Below, piece after piece: positions 25,309 to 35,305 of a stretch of DNA of 64,000 bases (the first letter of the stretch is position 1; the number at the start of each line of letters is the position of its first letter). The notes beneath the pieces were generated by a model, which was given only the letters and a program-made list of their open reading frames with translations, searched no databases and had not been told where the DNA came from. A program made the position numbers and the translations under genes. The stretch comes from Mediterraneibacter massiliensis (GTDB lineage: Bacteria; Bacillota; Clostridia; Lachnospirales; Lachnospiraceae), in assembly GCF_001487105.1 (NCBI RefSeq), contig NZ_LN913000.1, positions 558,001 to 622,000 on the forward strand, given 5' to 3'.

Positions 25309-25345
25309 AAGTGTGCAGATGTCTACATATCTGCACACTTTTATT
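25309..25345 (+). terminator. 12-bp perfect hairpin upstream of the EamA gene
   Basis: AAGTGTGCAGAT and its exact complement separated by 8 bases and followed by TTTTATT on the plus strand. No plus-strand gene ends here, so it may serve the minus-strand leader as an operator or block antisense transcription instead. Confidence 0.45.
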
Positions 25346-25509
25346 ATCTCACTAATGAAAAGGAGAAACAAGAACAAATTGTGGGAACAAGCAAGTTGCT
25401 ATTGCCGAAATAAGAGAATATAATTATATCCGTATAACAATATAAAGAATGGCAGTTATGGAGCTGGGAAACAAAGAACAATGGAAATGGATAAGAGAGG
25501 TGTGCGTGA

Positions 25510-25812
25510 ATGAAAGAGATTCCGATTGTATTAGAAGAATTGCAGCGTTTGGCGATGCGGGATGAGACCGTTCGTCAGCGATTTCTGAAAACGAGAGAGG
25601 AGACAGACCCTGTGTCGGCATTTTGCGGTCTCTGCCGCGATATGGGATATGAATTATACGAGATGGAGTTGATCTGTGCCGGAGAAGAATTCTATGCAAA
25701 TATGAAAAGAAGTACGAATGGTGGTGGAGAAAATTCTCCTGTTTTGGCTGGGGCAGATGATTTCTACGAAATGTTTTTTGCGAATATCAGCAAAAAGTCC
25801 TCACGCTCTTAA
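25510..25812 (+). CDS. Nif11-like leader peptide family protein
   Basis: 100 residues. The first 65 (VLEELQRLAMRDETVRQRFLKTREETDPVSAFCGLCRDMGY-type helices, then ELYEMELICAGEEFY) fit the Nif11-like leader of RiPP precursors; a GGGENSP stretch near 72 resembles a double-glycine cleavage site, leaving an acidic, aromatic 27-residue remainder without cysteines. AGAGAGGTG precedes the start. No maturation enzyme, peptidase or exporter is next to it, so whether a product is made is unknown. Confidence 0.55.
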   Translation: MKEIPIVLEELQRLAMRDETVRQRFLKTREETDPVSAFCGLCRDMGYELYEMELICAGEEFYANMKRSTNGGGENSPVLAGADDFYEMFFANISKKSSRS

Positions 25813-25844
25813 AGGGTGAGGCGGATGGGATATGCATACAGATT

Positions 25845-26081
25845 TCATTTGTCTTCGTCTGTCTGTTCTTCACGCTGATACGTGATCAGGCGGCCGATAT
25901 CTATTTGAAGGTAGTAACATAGTTTGCAGAGCAGACCGACATCCAACCTCTGAAACTCGTTGCGGCAGTATCTATTGAAGTTAGAACGGGGAATATCTAA
26001 ATCTTTGCAGATCTTATTTTTGGAGATGTGCTTTTCTTTTAGTATTTCTTCTATATGAAACTCCAAATGGCCGTAGTACAT
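25845..26081 (-). CDS. Small XRE-type helix-turn-helix regulator
   Basis: 78 residues, almost only a Cro/C1-type DNA-binding domain: EILKEKHISKNKICKDLDIPRSNFNRYCR (helix-turn-helix about 13-42) and DVGLLCKLCYYLQIDIGRLITY. AAAGGAGAATTTGA precedes the ATG. It is convergent with the Nif11-like gene and divergent from the small protein at 26209, and may regulate either. Acidic tail EEQTDEDK. Confidence 0.85.
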   Translation of the reverse strand: MYYGHLEFHIEEILKEKHISKNKICKDLDIPRSNFNRYCRNEFQRLDVGLLCKLCYYLQIDIGRLITYQREEQTDEDK

Positions 26082-26208
26082 TCAAATTCTCCTTTACAAA
26101 TTTACTTTAATTATATATAATGAGGTGGTAAATAGTAAGTCACTGTATAAGGACTCACTATATAGTTATCCTGGCGGAAGTTTCTTGGCGAATCAGAGGT
26201 GATAGAGT

Positions 26209-26472
26209 ATGCGGGAATTACTTGGGCAATTGAAACTATGCATGGAAAATCTGAGTTCTTGTGTGGGCATGGAGAATTCTCTGGATAGATATGGAGAGGA
26301 TACGCAGGGCGAGGAACTGGAGGGACAACTTGATAGATTTGAAGCAGAGATACAGTATTATTATCTCAAAAATTTATCATATTTATCAGAACAGAAGATA
26401 TGTGGGGGAAATTTTATAGAATATCTTGTACAGTATAGAAACATAAAAGAACAACTTTTAGCACATATATAG
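26209..26472 (+). CDS. Hypothetical helical protein
   Basis: 87 residues, acidic, predicted all-helical (MRELLGQLKLCMENLSSCVGMENSLDRYGEDT...), no membrane segment or known motif. AGAGGTG lies 8 bases before the ATG and a strong terminator follows, which support a real gene. Divergent from the XRE regulator. Confidence 0.6.
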   Translation: MRELLGQLKLCMENLSSCVGMENSLDRYGEDTQGEELEGQLDRFEAEIQYYYLKNLSYLSEQKICGGNFIEYLVQYRNIKEQLLAHI

Positions 26473-26483
26473 TGAAAAAATGA

Positions 26484-26535
26484 GGGTATTACTTTTCAGG
26501 AAATCTTTCCTGCAGAAGTAATACCCCTTTTATTA
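26484..26535. terminator. Bidirectional terminator between the hypothetical gene and prs
   Basis: GGGTATTACTT (26484-26494) pairs with AAGTAATACCC (26516-26526); T-rich tails occur on both strands. Confidence 0.85.
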
Positions 26536-26549
26536 CAGAAATGGTTTAA

Positions 26550-27734
26550 TTAAATGGTTTCGCCGTTTTTATATTTTTGCAGTACACGCTGAATACGTTC
26601 GTTTGGATTCAGCAGAGAATTGATAGAACCATCATGGTTCAATGTATCGATCAAAAGAGCGATATATTTGCTCATATCACAACTGATATAGTAAGGCCTG
26701 GAGAGCAGTTCCGGAGTCTGATAGATGAGATTTGTCGTGAGGATCCCTGTTATGAGACCGTTCTCATAGGCTTTATCAAATTTTTCCATTCCATTTGTGA
26801 ACAGTCCGAATGTAGCCGCAGCAAAAATACGCTTTGCCTTACGGCGTTTTAACTCTGTGGCAACCTCGATGATACTGTCACCGGAGGAGATCATATCGTC
26901 AATGATGATGACATCTTTCCCTTCTACGGAGCTACCCAGAAATTCATGCGCTACGATAGGATTTCTTCCGTCTACAATTCTGGTGTAATCACGCCGTTTA
27001 TAAAACATACCCATATCCAGACCTAGGACATTGGCGAGATAGATCGCGCGGTTAGTACCGCCTTCATCGGGACTGATCGCCATCATATGGGCGCTGTCGA
27101 TCTGTAAGTCTTTTACATGCCTTAAGAGACCTTTGATAAATTGATAGGTAGGGGATACGGTTTCAAAGCCACTTAAAGGAATTGCGTTCTGCACTCTGGG
27201 ATCATGGGCGTCAAAAGTGATAATATTGTCTACACCCATGTGTACGAGTTCCTGGAGAGCGAGAGCACAGTCCAAAGATTCTCGTCCGCTTCTTTTATGC
27301 TGCCGGCTCTCATATAAGAAAGGCATGATCACATTGACACGCCGACCTTTTCCGCCTACAGCGGCAATAGCGCGTTTTAAATTCTGAAAATGATCATCCG
27401 GCGACATATGATTGGTATTTCCTGAGAGTGAATACGTGATACTGTAATTACATACATCGACTAAGATATACAGATCTTTGCCGCGTACAGATTCTGCGAT
27501 GATTCCTTTTGCCTCACCGGAGCCGAATCGGGGCGTCTTGGCATCTATGATAAAAGAATCTTTTTCGTAGCCGGCGAAAGCAACGTCATCCTTATATTTA
27601 GAGGCGCTTTCTTTTCTCCATTTTACAAGATAATCATCCACTTTTTTTACCAGCTGTTCACAGCCGACAACGGGAATCAAACCCAGTGCGCCAACTGGAA
27701 TGTTTTCTAAAATTCGTTCTGTTCGACTTAACAT
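26550..27734 (-). CDS. prs: Ribose-phosphate pyrophosphokinase (PRPP synthetase)
   Basis: 394 residues, the longer form found in Clostridia (classical Prs is about 315). The PRPP-binding motif DVIIIDDMISSGDS is near residue 274 and FDAHDPRVQNAI near 176; RQHKRSGRESLDCALALQEL near 144 corresponds to the ATP/divalent-cation region. Makes PRPP from ribose-5-phosphate and ATP for nucleotides, His and Trp. GGGAGG lies upstream of the start. It overlaps the end of the helicase-loader gene by 7 bases. Confidence 0.95.
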   Translation of the reverse strand: MLSRTERILENIPVGALGLIPVVGCEQLVKKVDDYLVKWRKESASKYKDDVAFAGYEKDSFIIDAKTPRFGSGEAKGIIAESVRGKDLYILVDVCNYSITYSLSGNTNHMSPDDHFQNLKRAIAAVGGKGRRVNVIMPFLYESRQHKRSGRESLDCALALQELVHMGVDNIITFDAHDPRVQNAIPLSGFETVSPTYQFIKGLLRHVKDLQIDSAHMMAISPDEGGTNRAIYLANVLGLDMGMFYKRRDYTRIVDGRNPIVAHEFLGSSVEGKDVIIIDDMISSGDSIIEVATELKRRKAKRIFAAATFGLFTNGMEKFDKAYENGLITGILTTNLIYQTPELLSRPYYISCDMSKYIALLIDTLNHDGSINSLLNPNERIQRVLQKYKNGETI

Positions 27735-28732
27735 GAATAGTCCTCCCTGTTTTTTAACTTCTTTTTGATTCTTATATCATCTCCGACCAGTTTGAGCAGT
27801 GTATAATTACTTGTTATCCTTGAGAAAGCGCGCTCGGTATATAGGTCGGCAAGCGCTTCCAGAGAAAGGTTAGTAGAGATAATGGTCGATCTTTTATCGA
27901 TCAGCCTTTCATTGATACAGGTGAAAAGCTGGGATGCTATAAATGAATTTGTATATTCTGTGCCCAGATCATCTATGATCAATAAGTCACAGCTAAAAAT
28001 ATACTCGAACATGTTGTGCGCGTCAATATCATTTTTGTCAAAAGTATTCTGCGCAAGGATATGAAAAAATTTGGGGGCAGAAAAATATAGGACGGAGAAT
28101 TCTCTGTCCATCAGCTCCTTTGCGATACAATTGGAGAGAAAGGTCTTCCCTATTCCTACGTCCCCGTAGAGAAACAGATTGTGAAATTCTGTTCCAAATG
28201 TATCTGCGAAACGGCGGCATACCTGCAGGGCATCTGCTGTCAGATCTCTGGAAGAACGGCCCGTTTTGCTGTCGAAATAATTTTCTGAATAATAATCCAG
28301 CCGGAAGGTGCTGAAATTTTCTTCCGCCAGGATTTCCTTTAAATTAGACTGTTCATAGAGCAGATCAGTGACTGCTTTTTTGAAACAGTGGCATTTCTTT
28401 CCATCTATGTATCCTGTATCGCGGCAATCGGGACACTCATAGACAGGCTCTAGATAATCTTTTGGAAAACCGGCGCTAAGAAGAAGCTTCTCTTTGCTGC
28501 TGCGAAGTATTTCCAGTTCTTTTTTTAAAGAGCATATATCCTTTTCTGCTCCATTTAAGAGCCGTCTTCCATATTGGATGGAAAGTGTTGATATAGATTC
28601 GTCCAGTTCCTTGAATTCTGGCAGCTTTTCATATACAGTCTGATAACGTCTGGTCAGTATGTCGTGGCTTTTAAACTGTTTTTGTTCATAAGCTCTCATG
28701 ATCGTCTGATATTGCGAATTTTTTAATCCCAA
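27728..28732 (-). CDS. DnaI/DnaC-like replicative helicase loader
   Basis: 334 residues, TTG start at 28732 supported by TTAGGAGCAACGACC. N-terminal helical part, a zinc motif CPDCRDTG...CHCF near residues 100-118, then an AAA+ domain with Walker A GDVGIGKTFLSN near 190, Walker B LLIIDDLGTEY near 253 and an arginine-finger region TERAFSRI near 300. DnaI/DnaC-type proteins load the DnaB helicase at origins. The DnaD-domain gene lies 16 bp upstream, the usual primosome pairing. Confidence 0.92.
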   Translation of the reverse strand: MGLKNSQYQTIMRAYEQKQFKSHDILTRRYQTVYEKLPEFKELDESISTLSIQYGRRLLNGAEKDICSLKKELEILRSSKEKLLLSAGFPKDYLEPVYECPDCRDTGYIDGKKCHCFKKAVTDLLYEQSNLKEILAEENFSTFRLDYYSENYFDSKTGRSSRDLTADALQVCRRFADTFGTEFHNLFLYGDVGIGKTFLSNCIAKELMDREFSVLYFSAPKFFHILAQNTFDKNDIDAHNMFEYIFSCDLLIIDDLGTEYTNSFIASQLFTCINERLIDKRSTIISTNLSLEALADLYTERAFSRITSNYTLLKLVGDDIRIKKKLKNREDYSC

Positions 28733-28748
28733 GGTCGTTGCTCCTAAC

Positions 28749-29816
28749 TTAATTACTGTTTAACAGTTTCTCTTCCAGAGAGTCCATATCATAGGAACGT
28801 CTCTCAAAGTTATTGAGATTTTTTGTGACCGGTTTGGTCTTGCGGACACTTTCTTTCTGAGAAGATTTTTTCTTTAAAAAGTCTTCGTCAAGTGTAAGAA
28901 TATCCTTTAGATGTTTTACATTTGCTTTTTGCCATTTGGATAATATAGTATCCGTATATTCAAAACTTGGCTGATGAGTCGCGGCGATCGTGCGGCGGCA
29001 GGCTTCCTGTATGATATCCAGAGAAAAACCAAACGTTTCAGTCCATTTCTTAATATAGGAAAGCTCAGAGGCCGCAGGACCACGCCCTTTGATACCAAAT
29101 GCATTGAGGATAGTATAGCAGTTTTTGTGATAGCATAGGGACTGTTCTTTTGCCTGTGCGACTGTTGTGATCCCACCATCCGACCAGGAAAGAGCGACTT
29201 TTTGTATGTAATGGATACTTTTATGCCCATTCTCTACGCAGGTCTCGATCAGGTATTCGATTAGATCCGCAGACATATGAAGCGTGTCATAAAAATAGGT
29301 AATGGCATCTATCTCTGTATGAGATAAAGTTTTCCCCAGATATTGCTCTGCGATAAAAAAAAGAGATTTTAACTCTTTTTGTGCTTTGAAAGAATCCAAA
29401 GGGATCGTGTTTGGCACGGTTTGCCCTGCTGGCACGCAGTGTCTTTCCGGGACTGACGCGGCGGCAGGGACAGCAGCAGAGGAAGTTTCTTTCAAGGCGG
29501 AAGGTGTGCCTGATAAAAGAGGCGTCTTTTGCAGTTCGATCCCGGATATTTTGCCGTCTTCATCTTTATCCAACAGCAGAAGGCCTACGGTTTCCCAGTA
29601 ACGAAACGCACGCAGAACATCGCTTTCTGTGTTTTTCAGGCAGTCAGCGATAGACGAAATCGTCAATGAAGAACAAGGATCATCAAGATGCCGCAGTAAA
29701 AATAAATAGACTTTCACAAATTCTCCATTTGCATTTATCATATAATGATCTATAAAATCATTAGATAGAAGCGTTGCGTTTGCCTGGTATTTATTTTTTA
29801 AAGTCAGAGTTTTCAT
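28749..29816 (-). CDS. DnaD-domain replication protein
   Basis: 355 residues from ATG 29816 (MKTLTLKNKYQANATLLSNDF), after AAGGTGGGACAAGG; a GTG 15 bases upstream is an alternative. N-terminal winged-helix (about 1-100), a Ser/Ala/Pro-rich linker (about 110-150), then two DnaB/DnaD-type helical modules, the second with YIKKWTETFGFSLDIIQEACRR and FEYTDTILSKW followed by VKHLKDI. These proteins remodel DNA and recruit the helicase loader encoded next. Confidence 0.9.
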   Translation of the reverse strand: MKTLTLKNKYQANATLLSNDFIDHYMINANGEFVKVYLFLLRHLDDPCSSLTISSIADCLKNTESDVLRAFRYWETVGLLLLDKDEDGKISGIELQKTPLLSGTPSALKETSSAAVPAAASVPERHCVPAGQTVPNTIPLDSFKAQKELKSLFFIAEQYLGKTLSHTEIDAITYFYDTLHMSADLIEYLIETCVENGHKSIHYIQKVALSWSDGGITTVAQAKEQSLCYHKNCYTILNAFGIKGRGPAASELSYIKKWTETFGFSLDIIQEACRRTIAATHQPSFEYTDTILSKWQKANVKHLKDILTLDEDFLKKKSSQKESVRKTKPVTKNLNNFERRSYDMDSLEEKLLNSN

Positions 29817-29959
29817 AGAACCTTGTCCCACCTTTTAGTTTCATAATTTTATCATTGGTACAGTTGGTATTATAGCATTTAACCATTGCTGAAAAAAGTA
29901 CTTTTTCAAAGGAGAGACAAGGTTTTTTGTAGATAACTCTGTGCAAAAGATGTGGATAA

Positions 29960-31339
29960 CTACTCTTTTAAGAGTTCTTCCCCTACGGTTACAATGTCTC
30001 CGGCTCCCATAGTTATTAACAAATCTCCGGGCATGCAGTGTGCCTTTAAGAAAGCCTTGATCTCTTTAAAGCTTGAAAAATAATGTGCGTCTGTTCCTGC
30101 TTTTTTTACTTCTTTTGCCAGGTCAGCAGAGGAGATGCCGAGAGTATCGGTCTCTCTGGCGGCGTAAATATCTGCCAGAATAAGGTGATCTGCATGGGAG
30201 AGCGCATCTGCGAATTCGTGGAAAAAGGCCTTTGTACGTGTATAGGTATGGGGCTGGAATACACACCACAGGCTATTGTGCGGGTAGTGCTGGGCTGCCT
30301 TTAAGGTGGCGGTGATCTCCGTTGGGTGGTGGGCGTAGTCGTCTACGATAGTGATCCCGTTTAGCATACCCTTATACTCAAAACGGCGGTCCGTGCCGGA
30401 AAAAGAGAAAAGCCCTTTCTTGATCGTATCCATAGGAATGTGCAGAAGTTCAGCTACGGCGATCGCCGATAAAGCGTTGGATACATTATGGTCTCCTGTC
30501 ACAGATAAGACGATATTCTCTATTAACTCTCCGTGTTTTAGTAAATCAAAGGATACACAGCCCTTCTCGTCATAGCAGATATTGGTGGCGCTGTAATCAA
30601 AAGAAGCGGAAGAACCATAAGTGATGAGATGGCAGGAGAGCCCTTCGTAAATTTCCGTATGATCTTTAATGTCTCCATTGATGACTAATGTGCCTTCAGG
30701 AGGAAGAAGCGCTGCAAATTGATGAAATGAATGGCGGATATCCTCCAGATCTTTAAAGAAATCTAGATGGTCTTCTTCGATATTTAAGATTACGCTGATC
30801 TTTGGGAAAAAGTGAAGAAAACTATTTGTATATTCACATGCTTCTGTGATAAAGGTACCAGAATTTCCCACACGGATATTCCCGCCGATGGCCTTTAATA
30901 TACCTCCCACAGAAATAGTGGGATCAAGATTTCCTTCTAATAAAATATGAGAGATCATGGATGTAGTTGTTGTCTTTCCATGCGTGCCGGAGACAGCGAT
31001 GGGAGTCTCGTAGTTCTTCATCAGCTGACCAAGCAGTTCTGCACGTGTAAGCATAGGGATCTTGTGTGCGACAGCCTCGATCAGTTCTGCGTTGTCACGG
31101 CTGATGGCAGCGGTATACACGACACAGTCGATGTCGTCAGTGATATTGGAAGCTTTTTGCCCATAGATGATATGTGCTCCCTTCTCCATAAGATGCTTTG
31201 TGAGCGCAGATTCTTTTGTGTCAGAACCGGATACGGTGAAACCCTCTTTTAACAGTATTTCGGCAAGTCCGCTCATACTGATGCCACCGATTCCGATGAA
31301 ATGAATGTGTATAGGTTTTTGAAAATTGATTTTATACAT
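29960..31339 (-). CDS. murC: UDP-N-acetylmuramate--L-alanine ligase
   Basis: 459 residues. Rossmann-like N-terminus HFIGIGGISMSGLAEIL, ATP-binding SGTHGKTTTT at 117-126, NIEEDHLDFF near 185, and the Mur-ligase Arg/His segment DDYAHHPTEI near 342. Adds L-Ala to UDP-MurNAc in the cytoplasm, the first peptide step of peptidoglycan synthesis. Starts behind AAAGGGGC. Transcribed in the same direction as the dnaD-type gene, 128 bp ahead of it. Confidence 0.97.
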   Translation of the reverse strand: MYKINFQKPIHIHFIGIGGISMSGLAEILLKEGFTVSGSDTKESALTKHLMEKGAHIIYGQKASNITDDIDCVVYTAAISRDNAELIEAVAHKIPMLTRAELLGQLMKNYETPIAVSGTHGKTTTTSMISHILLEGNLDPTISVGGILKAIGGNIRVGNSGTFITEACEYTNSFLHFFPKISVILNIEEDHLDFFKDLEDIRHSFHQFAALLPPEGTLVINGDIKDHTEIYEGLSCHLITYGSSASFDYSATNICYDEKGCVSFDLLKHGELIENIVLSVTGDHNVSNALSAIAVAELLHIPMDTIKKGLFSFSGTDRRFEYKGMLNGITIVDDYAHHPTEITATLKAAQHYPHNSLWCVFQPHTYTRTKAFFHEFADALSHADHLILADIYAARETDTLGISSADLAKEVKKAGTDAHYFSSFKEIKAFLKAHCMPGDLLITMGAGDIVTVGEELLKE

Positions 31340-31560
31340 AGAAAATGCCCCTTTAAAAAATAATTTTGAAAAATCTGGAAAATAGTCATAAATTATAAGT
31401 GCTTTTTATATTATACTATATATGGGAAATTTTTAAAGAAGTTCTTTTTGTACTAATTTAACAAAAAGCGTAAAAAAAAATACAAAAAATTGTAAAAATT
31501 ATTCGCAAAAGAGAAAAGTATGATATAATAAATACATCTAACTAGAAATGAGGTGACGCA

Positions 31561-32835
31561 ATGTTTAAAAAAGAAATGATTGCTATGTTGTTAGCGGGTG
31601 GACAAGGCAGTCGTCTGGGGGTTCTTACAGCTAAAGTGGCCAAACCGGCCGTGGCATTTGGCGGTAAGTATCGTATTATTGATTTTCCGCTTAGTAACTG
31701 TATTAATTCCGGGGTGGATACAGTAGGTGTTTTGACACAGTATCAGCCTCTTAGACTAAACACACATATCGGAATCGGTATTCCGTGGGATTTGGACCGG
31801 AACATTGGAGGGGTGACGATCCTGCCGCCGTATGAAAAGAGTACAAATAGTGAGTGGTATACAGGTACGGCGAATGCAATCTATCAGAATTTGGACTACA
31901 TGGAGACATACAATCCGGATTATGTACTGATTCTTTCGGGAGATCATATTTATAAGATGGACTATGAAGTTATGCTGGATTTCCATAAAGCAAATCGTGC
32001 GGATGTCACGATTGCTGCCATGCCTGTCCCGATGGAAGAGGCCAGCCGCTTTGGTATTGTTGTCACAGATGAGGAAAGCAGGATTAAAGAATTTGAAGAA
32101 AAGCCGGAGAAACCAAGCAGTAATCTGGCGTCTATGGGGATTTATATTTTCAGCTGGCCAGTCTTGCGGGACGCGCTGATACATCTGAAAGAACAGCCTA
32201 ACTGTGATTTTGGAAAACATGTTATCCCATATTGCCATGAAAAGGGAGACAGGCTGTTTGCCTATGAATATAACGGGTATTGGAAGGATGTAGGAACTTT
32301 AACTTCTTATTGGGAAGCAAATATGGAACTGATCGATATCATTCCGGAGTTTAATCTATATGAAGAATTTTGGAAGATTTACACGAACAGTGCGAATATT
32401 CCGCCGCAGTATATTGCAGAGGACGCAGTGGTAGACAGGTGTATCATCACTAATGGATCTGAGATACACGGAGAAATACATAATTCCGTTCTGGGCGGAG
32501 GCGTGACAATAGGAAAAGGAAGTGTGGTCAAAGATTCTATTATCATGCAAGGGGTGAAAATAGGAGAAAACTGCGTGATAGAAAAAGCAATCATCGCGGA
32601 AGATACGGTGATCGGCAAGAATGTGACTATTGGTATCGGAAGTGAAGTTCCAAATAAGCTAAAACCCAATATCTACAGCGGCGGACTGGCTACGATCGGA
32701 GAGAATTCGGTGATACCGCCGGATGTGCAGATTGGTAAGAATACTGCCATAAGCGGCGTGACATCCGCTGAGGATTACAACGATGGGGTACTCGCAAGTG
32801 GAGAAACATTGATAAAGGCAGGTGAACGGGTATGA
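31561..32835 (+). CDS. glgC: Glucose-1-phosphate adenylyltransferase
   Basis: 424 residues. N-terminal nucleotidyltransferase with [11 protein letters not shown] at residues 10-19, [25 protein letters not shown] and FEEKP; C-terminal left-handed beta-helix from about 300 (hexapeptide repeats). Makes ADP-glucose for glycogen. GAGGTG precedes the ATG. Overlaps glgD by 4 bases (ATGA), so GlgC and GlgD are made together, consistent with the mixed GlgC/GlgD enzyme of Firmicutes. Confidence 0.96.
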   Translation: MFKKEMIAMLLAGGQGSRLGVLTAKVAKPAVAFGGKYRIIDFPLSNCINSGVDTVGVLTQYQPLRLNTHIGIGIPWDLDRNIGGVTILPPYEKSTNSEWYTGTANAIYQNLDYMETYNPDYVLILSGDHIYKMDYEVMLDFHKANRADVTIAAMPVPMEEASRFGIVVTDEESRIKEFEEKPEKPSSNLASMGIYIFSWPVLRDALIHLKEQPNCDFGKHVIPYCHEKGDRLFAYEYNGYWKDVGTLTSYWEANMELIDIIPEFNLYEEFWKIYTNSANIPPQYIAEDAVVDRCIITNGSEIHGEIHNSVLGGGVTIGKGSVVKDSIIMQGVKIGENCVIEKAIIAEDTVIGKNVTIGIGSEVPNKLKPNIYSGGLATIGENSVIPPDVQIGKNTAISGVTSAEDYNDGVLASGETLIKAGERV

Positions 32836-33950
32836 GAGCAGTTGGAATTATTTTAGCGGGCGGAAGCAGCAGAAAAATGAAGGAACTTACGGCAAAGAGA
32901 GCGGCGGCTGCTATGCCGATCGCAGGCAGTTACCGTGCGATAGATTTTGCTTTGAGCAATATGTCAAATTCTCATGTACAGAAAGTAGCTGTTCTGACAC
33001 AGTATAATGCCAGATCTTTGAATGAGCATTTGAATTCATCTAAATGGTGGGATTTTGGAAGAAAGCAAGGGGGAATGTTTCTTTTTACTCCTACGATCAC
33101 GACGGACAATAGTAATTGGTACCGCGGCACGGCAGATGCAATCTATCAGAATCTGGATTTCCTGAAACGATGTCATGAACCGTATGTGATCATTACTTCT
33201 GGTGATGCAGTATATAAACTAGATTACAATAAAGTGTTGGAATATCATATAGCAAAGAAAGCAGATATCACTGTTGTGTGTAAAGACTTAGGGCCGGAAG
33301 AAGATGCGACACGTTTTGGAACAGTACGCATGAATGAGTCGGCGCGTATCGAAGAATTCGAGGAAAAGCCGATGGTGGCTCATTCCCGGACAATCTCTAC
33401 CGGAATATATATTATCCGCAGGAGACAACTGATCGACCTCGTCGAACATTGCGCGGAGGAAGAACGACATGATTTTGTAACCGATATCCTGATTCGTTAT
33501 AAGAACTTGAAGAAGATATACGGTTATAAGATAAACAGCTACTGGAGTAACATCTCAACCGTAAATTCCTATTACCAGACTAACATGGATTTCCTGAAGC
33601 CGGAGGTGAGAAATTATTTCTTCCGGGAGCTTCCAAGTGTGTATTCCAAGGTGAGCGATCTTCCGCCGGTCAAATATAATCCGGGCGCTGTAGTGAAGAA
33701 CAGCCTTATAGGAAGCGGAAGCATTGTGAATGGAACGATTGAAAACTCTGTTATCTTCAAGAAAGTCTTTGTTGGAAACAATTGTGTGATCAAGAACTCT
33801 ATTATCTTAAACGATGTTTATCTAGGGGATAATACATATATTGAAAATTGTATTGTCGAGAGTCGTGATACGATAAGAGCGAACACAAGACATGTCGGTG
33901 AGAATGGTGTGAAAGTGGTAGTTGAGAAAAACGAGCGATATGCATTATAA
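32832..33950 (+). CDS. glgD: Glucose-1-phosphate adenylyltransferase subunit GlgD
   Basis: 372 residues. Paralogue of GlgC with a degenerate nucleotide loop ([23 protein letters not shown]) and an [10 protein letters not shown] in place of SGDHIYK; C-terminal beta-helix from about 285. GlgD subunits are poor catalysts and tune GlgC. Expected to form a heterotetramer with GlgC in glycogen synthesis. Confidence 0.95.
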   Translation: MRAVGIILAGGSSRKMKELTAKRAAAAMPIAGSYRAIDFALSNMSNSHVQKVAVLTQYNARSLNEHLNSSKWWDFGRKQGGMFLFTPTITTDNSNWYRGTADAIYQNLDFLKRCHEPYVIITSGDAVYKLDYNKVLEYHIAKKADITVVCKDLGPEEDATRFGTVRMNESARIEEFEEKPMVAHSRTISTGIYIIRRRQLIDLVEHCAEEERHDFVTDILIRYKNLKKIYGYKINSYWSNISTVNSYYQTNMDFLKPEVRNYFFRELPSVYSKVSDLPPVKYNPGAVVKNSLIGSGSIVNGTIENSVIFKKVFVGNNCVIKNSIILNDVYLGDNTYIENCIVESRDTIRANTRHVGENGVKVVVEKNERYAL

Positions 33951-33994
33951 GGGTTTCAGCATTAATGCAGGCAGAGAAAGGAGACTTGAGAGGT

Positions 33995-34282
33995 ATGCAG
34001 ATAACAGATGTGCGCGTACGCAAGGTGGCAAAGGAAGGAAAACTCAAAGCAGTCGTTTCTATCACGATCGATGATGAATTTGTTGTTCATGACATTAAGG
34101 TGATAGAGGGGGAGAAAGGATTATTTATCGCTATGCCGAGCAAAAAGGCATTGGACGGTGAATACAGAGATATTGCCCATCCGATCAATTCGGGAACAAG
34201 AGAGCGTATTCAGAGAACGATATTGGAAAAGTATACAGAATCTCTGGAAGAAGAGCCCGAAGTGGTTGTAGGGGAAATGTAA
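33995..34282 (+). CDS. spoVG: Septation/sporulation regulator SpoVG
   Basis: 95 residues from ATG 33995 ([37 protein letters not shown]), the normal SpoVG length; the in-frame ATG at 33965 would add a non-conserved extension. RNA/DNA-binding protein with roles in septation and sporulation. GAGAGGT sits just before the start. Followed by its own terminator. Confidence 0.95.
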   Translation: MQITDVRVRKVAKEGKLKAVVSITIDDEFVVHDIKVIEGEKGLFIAMPSKKALDGEYRDIAHPINSGTRERIQRTILEKYTESLEEEPEVVVGEM

Positions 34283-34305
34283 ATACAAAATATACAAAAT
34301 AGAAG

Positions 34306-34349
34306 AAAGACTGTCGGTGTCTGATAGGAGCATCGGCAGTCTTTTTTTG
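34306..34349 (+). terminator. Terminator after spoVG
   Basis: AGACTG-TCGGTG pairs with CATCGG-CAGTCT and is followed by seven T. Confidence 0.85.
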
Positions 34350-34352
34350 AAA

Positions 34353-35030
34353 TCAGGGCAGGCGGTTCAGCCTGTCGATTTGAAAACAAAGCGTTTTTTG
34401 CGTGTAAGGGTGAGTGAACTCCAGTCGATAGGCAAACAGCTGCAATCCTTGTTGACAGAGAAAAAGCGGCGCTTCCTGCAAGGAGGATATATTGCCATAT
34501 TTTCTGTCTCCGACGATAGGGCAGCCTATGTGTGCCATTTGTACTCGGATTTGGTGATGTCTGCCTGTGTCAAGCTGTATTTCTGCAATTGCCAGGCCGC
34601 CGTTTTTTTGCAGGATCTTATAGTGGAGACGAGCAGATTTTGCACCTGGTGTATCAGGTGTACAGATGCGAGAAGTATTAGTGCGTCCGTCCTTTATCAT
34701 AGGATTGATTAGATCGGCTTCTAAAATATCCGGTGTCCTGCTCAAAAGCGCGCGGTAATACTTTCCGAATCTTTTTGTCTGCAGCTGTTGGTTTAGTTTC
34801 TTTGCGGCATCAGCTGTTTTGGCAAAGACAAGAATACCTTCCACGGGCTGATCCAGACGATGGATGACGGCCAGATAAGGGGGCCTCTTGCCATGGGTCT
34901 GCACGGAAAGATGGTTTTTTAGCAGACTGACAAGATCGGGCTGTGAAAGAGAGCGGCTCTGTACAGGAATACCGGCAGGTTTTAAGCATACAAGAATGTG
35001 CGGATCTTCGAATAAAATATCAAGATTCAT
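34353..35030 (-). CDS. RluA-family pseudouridine synthase
   Basis: 225 residues, short (no S4 domain). Catalytic motif HRLDQPVEG with Asp60, LDTGRHHQIRVQMAHIGCPIVGDRKYG near 150-176. Isomerises uridines in rRNA or tRNA; which site is not deducible. AAAAGGAG precedes the ATG. Convergent with spoVG. Confidence 0.93.
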   Translation of the reverse strand: MNLDILFEDPHILVCLKPAGIPVQSRSLSQPDLVSLLKNHLSVQTHGKRPPYLAVIHRLDQPVEGILVFAKTADAAKKLNQQLQTKRFGKYYRALLSRTPDILEADLINPMIKDGRTNTSRICTPDTPGAKSARLHYKILQKNGGLAIAEIQLDTGRHHQIRVQMAHIGCPIVGDRKYGNISSLQEAPLFLCQQGLQLFAYRLEFTHPYTQKTLCFQIDRLNRLP

Positions 35031-35144
35031 AGAAATTCTCCTTTTGGAACAGATTCTTGGAATTCTCTCTAAAATTGTGTCAAAATGATTATCGTATAAA
35101 AGAAATGAAAGGTCAAGTGCTGACGCGCAGTATAGACAATAAGG

Positions 35145-35173
35145 TTGACAATCCGTGTGATTTCAAGTAAAAT
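35145..35173 (+). promoter_or_regulatory. Promoter of proS
   Basis: TTGACA (35145-35150), 17-base spacer, TAAAAT (35168-35173). Confidence 0.75.
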
Positions 35174-35179
35174 CACAGG

Positions 35180-35290
35180 TACAGCCGGCGAAGAAGAGGC
35201 TTTGTATATGTAAATCATACCGCCGAGAGTTCCGGTCCCCTGGCGGGGAGGGGAAGTCCCGGCGATTTTGTTGTAGAAAATGATGAGGAA
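35180..35290 (+). promoter_or_regulatory. GC-rich structured leader of proS
   Basis: About 130 transcribed bases before proS contain the nested pairing CGCCG...CGGCG (about 35222-35266) around TCCCC-TGGC-GGGGA, unusually GC-rich for this genome. No T-box core (GGGTGGNACC) is present, so if it regulates, it does so by another mechanism. Function unknown. Confidence 0.35.
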
Positions 35291-35305
35291 AAGGAGAAAA
35301 ACAGC

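Noticed and set aside
35174..35300. T-box riboswitch before proS
   Set aside because: The GGGTGGNACC core and a specifier-loop arrangement could not be found.
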